A stretch of 64,000 nt of DNA from Candidatus Planktophila lacus. Lineage in GTDB: Bacteria > Actinomycetota > Actinomycetes > Nanopelagicales > Nanopelagicaceae. The notes beneath the pieces are model-generated. The model made no database searches. It worked only from the letters and a program-made list of their open reading frames with translations, and was not told where the DNA came from. Made by a program: the position numbers and the translations under genes. Below are positions 58,751 through 64,000 of the stretch, piece by piece. Every line of letters begins with the position of its first letter. Within the stretch, counting starts at the first letter, position 1. The stretch covers positions 744,001-808,000 of the forward strand of contig NZ_CP016769.1 in assembly GCF_002287925.1 (NCBI RefSeq). Direction: 5' to 3'.

Positions 58751-59380
58751 ATGACCAGCACCTCAACTGCGACCCATCACAATATCAATCGTCCGAACAT
58801 GGTGGCGGTCGGAACGATCGTATGGCTCTCAAGCGAGTTGATGTTCTTTGCGGCGCTCTTTGCAATGTATTTCACTACGCGCGCAGTCCAAGGCCCAGAG
58901 ATCTGGCTTGAGTCAACGAAGGTTCTAAATATTCCTTTCGCTGCATTTAACACAACAGTTTTGGTTCTCTCATCTGTTACCTGTCAGTTCGGAGTATTTG
59001 CCGCTGAACGTTTCCAAGCAAAGCGCACCGGTTCACTTCTTAACGTTAAATCTTGGGGCATGCGCGAATGGTTCTCCCTAACCTTCCTGATGGGTGCATT
59101 CTTTATCTCCGGTCAGGTTTATGAATATGCGCATCTAACTCAAGAAGGTTTGGCTCTTTCAACTAACGCCTACACATCTGTCTTTTACCTAGCAACCGGC
59201 TTCCACGGATTACACGTAACCGGCGGGTTGATTGCATTCCTGATTGTCATGGTCCGAGTCGCAAAGGCGCGACGTTTCACCCACAACCAAGCTACAACAG
59301 CGATCGTTGCCTCTTACTACTGGCACTTCGTTGATGTTGTTTGGATTGCACTCTTCGCAGCGATCTATCTAATTAAATAA
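58751..59380 (+). CDS. ctaE: Cytochrome c oxidase subunit III
   Basis: Membrane subunit of the aa3-type terminal oxidase. The 209-residue protein has five hydrophobic segments and the family pattern: [20 protein letters not shown] at the start, [30 protein letters not shown], and the C-terminal [20 protein letters not shown] with [15 protein letters not shown]. It heads the ctaE-qcrC-qcrA-qcrB operon, the conserved actinobacterial order. Confidence 0.97.
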   Translation: MTSTSTATHHNINRPNMVAVGTIVWLSSELMFFAALFAMYFTTRAVQGPEIWLESTKVLNIPFAAFNTTVLVLSSVTCQFGVFAAERFQAKRTGSLLNVKSWGMREWFSLTFLMGAFFISGQVYEYAHLTQEGLALSTNAYTSVFYLATGFHGLHVTGGLIAFLIVMVRVAKARRFTHNQATTAIVASYYWHFVDVVWIALFAAIYLIK

Positions 59381-59397
59381 TTTAACTATCGAAAGAA

Positions 59398-60201
59398 ATG
59401 GAAGATAACTTGAAGCGTCTCTCACGTTTTCGCAGACACCGCGCAGTAGCCCCACTTCTCTTGGTGCTTGCACTTCTTTCAATAGGAACGACTTTCTCAG
59501 TTGCGGGTGCCGCGACTAGTACTCCGATCACTGCTGCCGAAAGAAGCGCTTTAATCGAAGAAGGTAAAGAGATCTTCCTTAAGGGATGTTCCTCTTGCCA
59601 CGGCCTAAATCTTGAAGGCAGCGCTATCGCTCCTGCACTACTAGGAGTCGGTGCAGCGTCCGTAGATTTCCAAGTGGCAACAGGCCGTATGCCAGTAGCT
59701 GATATGAGCCAACAAATCGCGCGTAAGGATCCTGTTTATGATGAACGAGAAGTAGAGGCTCTTGCAGCCTATGTTGCATCTCTTGCTCCAGGACCTGAAA
59801 TTCCTGGCGAAGAACATTTAAATTACGAACGCGATGGATCTCTTGCAGAAGGTGGAGAGCTATTCCGTACAAACTGCGCGATGTGCCACAACTTCGCCGG
59901 ACAAGGTGGAGCGTTAACTCGTGGAAAGTACGCGCCAACAGTTATGGGCGTTACTTCACGTCATATATATGAAGCGATGGTTACCGGTCCTCAATCAATG
60001 CCGGTCTTCTCTGATAAGACAATCACTCCTGAAGAAAAACTCTCAATTATTAAATGGATTAAAGCCGCTGAAGTTGAACCGCAGTTAGGTGGCGCAGCGT
60101 TAGGTCGCGTTGGTCCTGTAACAGAAGGTTTATTAGTTTGGACTCTTGGACTCGGACTGCTTATTGGTGTTGCAGTCTGGCTAGCGATGAAGGCGAGATA
60201 G
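59398..60201 (+). CDS. qcrC: Cytochrome bc1 complex diheme cytochrome c subunit
   Basis: Carries electrons from the bcc complex straight to the oxidase, replacing a soluble cytochrome c. The 267-residue protein has an N-terminal signal or anchor (VAPLLLVLALLSIGTTFSVA), two heme-c sites CSSCH (64-68) and CAMCH (160-164), and a C-terminal membrane anchor (VWTLGLGLLIGVAVWLAM). The fold is the two-domain diheme QcrC type of actinobacteria. It starts 17 bases after ctaE. Confidence 0.96.
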   Translation: MEDNLKRLSRFRRHRAVAPLLLVLALLSIGTTFSVAGAATSTPITAAERSALIEEGKEIFLKGCSSCHGLNLEGSAIAPALLGVGAASVDFQVATGRMPVADMSQQIARKDPVYDEREVEALAAYVASLAPGPEIPGEEHLNYERDGSLAEGGELFRTNCAMCHNFAGQGGALTRGKYAPTVMGVTSRHIYEAMVTGPQSMPVFSDKTITPEEKLSIIKWIKAAEVEPQLGGAALGRVGPVTEGLLVWTLGLGLLIGVAVWLAMKAR

Positions 60202-60207
60202 GTAAAT

Positions 60208-61200
60208 ATGTCGAATGAAATCGAAGCGATAAAAGATCCAGGGCTACCAGTACACGTTCATCGCCGCGCTGATACCGATCCAAAGGCCGCTAAGAAAGCC
60301 GAGCGCCAAGTTGCGATTCTCTTCCTACTCTCTGCCGCCGGAACAGTTCTCTTAATCGCCTCATACCTTTTCATTCCGCAAGATGTCTTTATCTTCTTTC
60401 CGATACTTGGCAGCACTAACGCACACCAACTCTTTCTTGGTCTCGGAATGGCTGCATCTCTCTTCTTTATCGGAATGGGCGCGATCCATTGGGCAAAGAC
60501 ATTAATGCCGGATGAAGAAGTAATTATTCAGCGCCATGAATTTCGATCACCGGATGAAGATCGTGAAGAATTCGTAAAGGCTGCCAAGGATGGCGCTGAG
60601 GCAGCAGGGCTAGGTCGTCGTTCACTTATCAGGCGCACTCTTGGGCTATCTCTTGGCCTCGCAGGTTTATCACCACTTATTCTGCTTGGCGACCTTGGAC
60701 CTCTTCCAGATGAAGAGCAGAAAATGACATCTTGGAAGAAGGGCACTCGCTTAGTCACGGATCCAGGTGATCGACCAATTCGACCTGAAGATCTAGAAGT
60801 TGGCGCGGTTGCACAAACTTTGCCAGCGATCGCAGCTGGAGAGCATCGCAAACTATCCGATATCGCAAAAGATGCCGTCTTGTTGATTCGCCTTCGCCCT
60901 GAAGAGTTTAATCTGGATGCCGAACGACTTTCTTGGACCCATGAAGGCATCATCGCCTTCTCAAAGATTTGTTCACATATGGGATGCGCGGTTGCCTTGT
61001 ACGAGCAGCAAACTAAGCACCTGCTCTGCCCTTGCCACCAGTCAACCTTTGATGTGACGCGCGCCGCGAAGGTGATCTTCGGACCATCTGCCCGACCACT
61101 GCCTCAACTCGCGATAACAGTAGATTCCGAGGGATACTTAGTCGCACAGAATCCATTTAACGAACCTGTAGGACCTAGCTTTTGGGGGCGCTCAGCATGA
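60208..61200 (+). CDS. qcrA: Cytochrome bc1 complex Rieske iron-sulphur subunit
   Basis: Passes electrons from quinol to QcrC through a [2Fe-2S] centre. The 330-residue protein has the long actinobacterial N-terminal part with three membrane segments (about 35-55, 72-95 and 145-162), rather than one as in other bacteria. The Rieske motif is complete: C255-SH-MGC260 and C274-PCH277. It begins six bases after qcrC and ends inside the qcrB start codon. Confidence 0.96.
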   Translation: MSNEIEAIKDPGLPVHVHRRADTDPKAAKKAERQVAILFLLSAAGTVLLIASYLFIPQDVFIFFPILGSTNAHQLFLGLGMAASLFFIGMGAIHWAKTLMPDEEVIIQRHEFRSPDEDREEFVKAAKDGAEAAGLGRRSLIRRTLGLSLGLAGLSPLILLGDLGPLPDEEQKMTSWKKGTRLVTDPGDRPIRPEDLEVGAVAQTLPAIAAGEHRKLSDIAKDAVLLIRLRPEEFNLDAERLSWTHEGIIAFSKICSHMGCAVALYEQQTKHLLCPCHQSTFDVTRAAKVIFGPSARPLPQLAITVDSEGYLVAQNPFNEPVGPSFWGRSA

Positions 61201-62783
61201 CAGCACGTGAAAGAATCGCAGGCAGCGTTGCAAATTACGTTGATGAAAGAACTGGCGCTGCCAAATGGATGAAGAAGAATTTAACAAAGGTCTTTCCTGA
61301 CCACTGGTCATTCCTTCTAGGCGAGATCGCGCTCTACTCATTCGTTATCCTGCTTCTCTCTGGTACGTATTTAACTTTCTGGTTTGATCCATCACAGCGC
61401 GAAGTTATTTATGATGGAAGTTACGCACCACTTCAAGGTATCGAAATGTCTGCGGCATATGCATCCGCACTTGATATCTCATTTGAGGTTCGCGGCGGGC
61501 TCTTGATGCGTCAAATTCACCACTGGTCTGCGCTAATTTTCATGGCAGCAATTGTTGTTCACTTGATGCGCGTTTATTTCACTGGCGCATTCCGTAAGCC
61601 TCGCGAATTCAACTGGATTATCGGAGTTGGTCTACTAACTCTTGGAATCGTCGAAGGCTTCCTTGGATATTCACTCCCTGATGATCTGCTTTCAGGAACT
61701 GGTATTCGTATCGCTGAAGCGATAATTCAGGCTCTACCTGTTGTTGGTTCTTACCTTTCCTTCTTCGCCTTTGGTGGCGCATTCCCAGGAGAAGCCTTTA
61801 TCCCACGTATCTATACCGTTCACGTTCTTCTTCTACCAGGAGCGTTCTTAGCGCTGATTACAGTTCACTTGATGTTGGTCTGGTACCAGAAGCACACTCA
61901 ATACCCTGGCCCAGGTCGTACAGAGAAGAACGTTGTTGGTTACCCACTTCTTCCTGTCTACATGGCAAAAGCAGGTGGCTTCTTTTTCATTGTCTTCGGC
62001 GTAACTGCATTCCTTGGCGCAGTTGCTTCCATTAACCCAATCTGGCTCTACGGTCCGTATACGCCTGCACAGGTTTCAGCTGGATCCCAGCCCGATTGGT
62101 ATATGGGCTGGCTCGATGGGCTAGTTCGTATGGCTCCCCCACTTGAAAGTTATATCTTCGGATACACAATCTCATGGAACATTTTGATTCCAGGTTTAAT
62201 AGTTCCGGGAATCTTGTTTACCGGAATGGCGCTCTATCCATTTATCGAAAGTTGGATAACTGGAGATAAGCGCGAACACCACCTTCTAGATCGTCCGCGC
62301 AATGCGCCAAACCGCACAGCGCTCGGCGTCATGTCACTTACCTTTATGTTAGTTGCGCTAATTAACGGTGGTAACGACATTATCGCCGTGACCTTCGACC
62401 TATCGATCAATCAGATAATGTGGTTCTCGCGAATTGCTATCTTCGTTCTTCCACCTATTGCCTTTGTAATCACTAAACGGCTTTGTCTATCTCTACAACG
62501 CGCAGATCGCGAACTCGTATTACACGGCCGCGAAACTGGTCGCTTAGTCATGATGCCGCACGGTGAATTCGTTGAAGTTCATGAGCCAATCTCACCTGAG
62601 AAGGCTTGGATTCTGACGCAACATGAGCAGATGCCGGCGCTAGCTCTCGAAGAGCACGATGCCAGCGGAGTGCGCCGTCCTAAGGCGTTGAAGAATAAGT
62701 TGCGTGCACGTATGAGCAAGGCTCATGCTGTATCGATTCCGAAGGCCACCGCTGAAGATCTAAAGCAGATCGAGAACCACTAA
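61197..62783 (+). CDS. qcrB: Cytochrome bc1 complex cytochrome b subunit
   Basis: Quinol-oxidising membrane subunit with two b hemes. The 528-residue protein has the N-terminal cyt b block with heme His pairs (LMRQIHHWSALIFMAAIVVH and VLLLPGAFLALITVHLMLVW), PDDLLSGTGIRI, the PEWY-equivalent loop reading QPDWYMGWLDG, and a C-terminal extension typical of actinobacteria. The ATG at 61197 overlaps the qcrA stop as ATGA and is preferred over a TTG at 61182. Confidence 0.97.
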   Translation: MTARERIAGSVANYVDERTGAAKWMKKNLTKVFPDHWSFLLGEIALYSFVILLLSGTYLTFWFDPSQREVIYDGSYAPLQGIEMSAAYASALDISFEVRGGLLMRQIHHWSALIFMAAIVVHLMRVYFTGAFRKPREFNWIIGVGLLTLGIVEGFLGYSLPDDLLSGTGIRIAEAIIQALPVVGSYLSFFAFGGAFPGEAFIPRIYTVHVLLLPGAFLALITVHLMLVWYQKHTQYPGPGRTEKNVVGYPLLPVYMAKAGGFFFIVFGVTAFLGAVASINPIWLYGPYTPAQVSAGSQPDWYMGWLDGLVRMAPPLESYIFGYTISWNILIPGLIVPGILFTGMALYPFIESWITGDKREHHLLDRPRNAPNRTALGVMSLTFMLVALINGGNDIIAVTFDLSINQIMWFSRIAIFVLPPIAFVITKRLCLSLQRADRELVLHGRETGRLVMMPHGEFVEVHEPISPEKAWILTQHEQMPALALEEHDASGVRRPKALKNKLRARMSKAHAVSIPKATAEDLKQIENH

Positions 62784-62809
62784 TTAAAGTAGTTTGTAGC
62801 TTAATTAGT
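62779..62809. terminator. Inverted repeat between convergent qcrB and SRPBCC genes
   Basis: ACTAATTAA (62779-62787) and TTAATTAGT (62801-62809) form a perfect 9-bp inverted repeat with a 13-base loop. The two stop codons of the facing genes lie in the two arms. The stem is A/T-rich and the T-tract is short, so a bidirectional terminator is only possible. It is the only structure in the 17-base gap. Confidence 0.35.
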
Positions 62810-63277
62810 TTCGCAGATTGCCTTTAAGCGCACCAAGCTCTTAGCAATCCATTTTGGGTTGTGGGCCATCGCGCCCGTTATCTTGAGCCAGTGCTTCGCA
62901 AAGAACGGTATTTCTCGGGCATCAAAGGTTTCGGTTACGCGGGTATTGCCATTTGCTAGCTCCTCTAGCTGATAACTCCAGGTCCACTTCATCAAGTGAC
63001 ACCATGAGATCTTGCGACCTTCTTCAAAAGCCACAACGGTATTGGTGATGCGATATGGCAACCTGATCTTCATTGCCATTCCGAACTTCGCACCAAGATG
63101 AAGTCGAACTGGCCCCGAGATACTCCCCTGCACCGTCCCAGAGCCATCGAAGAGTTGGTGGCAACGTGGGTCTGCAATCAAGTCAAAGATTTGTTGCGCC
63201 GGTGCGTTAATTTCAATTTGCGCAGAAGTAGCGAGATCAGAACCAGTATCTAGAATCTCTGCTCGTACCTTCTCCAT
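62801..63277 (-). CDS. SRPBCC (START-like) family protein
   Basis: A 158-residue protein of the polyketide cyclase/START-like fold with a hydrophobic ligand cavity. Recognisable parts are SAQIEINAPAQQIFDLIADP near the N terminus, the central ISWCHLMKWTWSYQLEEL, and NGNTRVTETFDAREIP. The ligand is unknown. It follows ctaF after 34 bases at the end of the ctaD-ctaF group, so a link to the respiratory chain is possible but unproven. Confidence 0.82.
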   Translation of the reverse strand: MEKVRAEILDTGSDLATSAQIEINAPAQQIFDLIADPRCHQLFDGSGTVQGSISGPVRLHLGAKFGMAMKIRLPYRITNTVVAFEEGRKISWCHLMKWTWSYQLEELANGNTRVTETFDAREIPFFAKHWLKITGAMAHNPKWIAKSLVRLKAICETN

Positions 63278-63311
63278 AGCGATCTCTTTCAGGTGCTTAC
63301 GTAACGCTTAC

Positions 63312-63719
63312 TTAGTGAGCGGCGTTATCAGGTAGTGGTTTCTCATACTCAGTTACGAAACCGATGATGCTAATCACCAGTGCACCAAGTGCGATAAGAG
63401 TTAGCCACCAACCAATAAGAAGAGAGAGACCTAAAGCCATTGCGCTTGCCGCAACCGGCAGTGGCCACCATGAATGAGGGCTGTAGAAACCAAGTTCGCC
63501 TGCGCCTTCTGCAATCTCTGCAGTAGGGCGATCTTCAGGCAGTAGTCGCCCAATTCGTTTCTGGGTAAACCAAACATAGAAACCGACCATCCCAGCCAAA
63601 CATGCAGCGAGAATCATTCCTGTAATGCCAACTGCCTCGCCACCTACGTAGTAGTAAACGACCGACATTAAGACATAGAAAACACTTAGACCACCGAAGA
63701 GCTGCCAATTAGTTTTCAT
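63312..63719 (-). CDS. ctaF: Cytochrome c oxidase subunit IV (actinobacterial type)
   Basis: Small membrane subunit found with aa3 oxidases of actinobacteria. The 135-residue protein has four hydrophobic segments (about 7-25, 32-51, 87-104 and 107-124) and the family-type segments WQLFGGLSVFYVLMSVVYYY, GELGFYSPHSWWPLPVA and ALVISIIGFVTEYEKP. It lies six bases after ctaD, its usual partner. Confidence 0.93.
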   Translation of the reverse strand: MKTNWQLFGGLSVFYVLMSVVYYYVGGEAVGITGMILAACLAGMVGFYVWFTQKRIGRLLPEDRPTAEIAEGAGELGFYSPHSWWPLPVAASAMALGLSLLIGWWLTLIALGALVISIIGFVTEYEKPLPDNAAH

Positions 63720-63725
63720 ATTTAA

Positions 63726-64000
63726 TTAGTGGCCTTCCGTTTTAACGTGTGGGTGGTGAAGATCAAATGCTGGGCGCTCAGAGCGAATACGTGGCATCGT
63801 CAAGAAGTTGTGGCGCGGTGGTGGGCAAGATGTCGCCCACTCAAGGGATGAGCCATAGCCCCAAGGATCATCGCAATTAACGAGCGGTGACTTGCGGGTG
63901 ATCCAAACGTTTACAAAGAACGGAATCATTGAGAGCGCAAGGAGCGCAGATCCAATTGTTGAAATCATATTCATTCCAGTGAAGCCATCAGTTGCTAAGT
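63726..64000 (-). CDS. ctaD: Cytochrome c oxidase subunit I, C-terminal end (runs off window)
   Basis: Catalytic heme-copper subunit; only the last 91 or so residues are present, the rest lies right of base 64000. The visible end shows the last membrane helix ([20 protein letters not shown]) and the conserved cytoplasmic tail [20 protein letters not shown] followed by [15 protein letters not shown]. The frame is open to the window edge ([11 protein letters not shown] before the helix), so the Met near 63974 is internal, not the start. Confidence 0.95.
   Translation of the reverse strand, partial: LATDGFTGMNMISTIGSALLALSMIPFFVNVWITRKSPLVNCDDPWGYGSSLEWATSCPPPRHNFLTMPRIRSERPAFDLHHPHVKTEGH

Noticed and set aside
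1-64000. CRISPR arrays, insertion sequences, prophage or replication origin
   Set aside because: Reading through the window showed no regularly spaced repeats, transposase or phage genes, and no DnaA-box cluster or dnaA/dnaN context.

Overview
The window looks like part of a streamlined actinobacterial chromosome of moderate G+C content, most plausibly a freshwater planktonic actinobacterium of the Nanopelagicales (acI, Planktophila-like) type. Actinobacterial markers are a BldD-type regulator beside nusB-efp, an mIHF domain joined to guanylate kinase, a PriA without helicase motifs, the thrS-HIT-pgsA-patA-pimA block, ruvCAB-secDF-rel in mycobacterial order, and a qcrCAB/cta bcc-aa3 respiratory block. 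Genes are packed with ATGA or 1-base overlaps, and no insertion sequence, phage gene or CRISPR array is visible. The taxon is inferred from gene content, not from a marker tree.

Region 1 (1-16139, minus strand) is one long co-directional run: pyrR-pyrB-pyrC-carA-carB-pyrK-pyrD-pyrF make UMP, followed by mihF::gmk, rpoZ, coaBC, metK, priA, def and fmt. It ends at a leader containing a good match to the PyrR-binding RNA loop directly against the pyrR ribosome binding site. The divergent gene is a BldD homologue that keeps the cyclic-di-GMP contact residues.

Region 2 (16778-30698, minus) holds aroE-prepilin peptidase-aroC-aroK-aroB-aroQ-efp-nusB (shikimate pathway plus translation and transcription factors), preceded by mltG, ruvX, alaS, a DUF948 protein, aspS, hisS and a metallo-beta-lactamase-fold hydrolase. 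Region 3 (30839-43174) has a plus-strand DUF349 gene, then rel, secF, secD, ruvB, ruvA, ruvC, yebC, pdxT, pdxS, a DUF3048 protein and a LemA-like membrane protein on minus. Region 4 (43175-50779) is phosphatidylinositol mannoside synthesis (pgsA, patA, pimA), HIT, thrS, and pabB-pabC. Inside it sits a small plus-strand gene that reads as a decayed, orphan EF-G-like G domain.

Region 5 (50856-54302, plus) is the most accessory-looking part: tRNA-Gly, tRNA-Cys and tRNA-Val genes interleaved with a mannose-6-phosphate-isomerase-type cupin, a DUF1349 protein, a tiny zinc-ribbon protein, a 57-residue membrane protein, a DUF4287/DUF1801 protein and a full-length ACC deaminase with all diagnostic residues. 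Region 6 (54318-64000) holds an amidase and esterase pair, a DnaQ-type exonuclease, trpD, a receiver-like protein, and the respiratory genes ctaE-qcrC-qcrA-qcrB (plus) facing ctaD-ctaF-SRPBCC (minus); ctaD runs off the window.

No multi-gene system of a clearly unknown kind is visible. The best leads are the mIHF-Gmk fusion, the PyrR translational switch, the EF-G remnant, the ACC deaminase island and the start-proximal -10 elements that suggest leaderless mRNAs.
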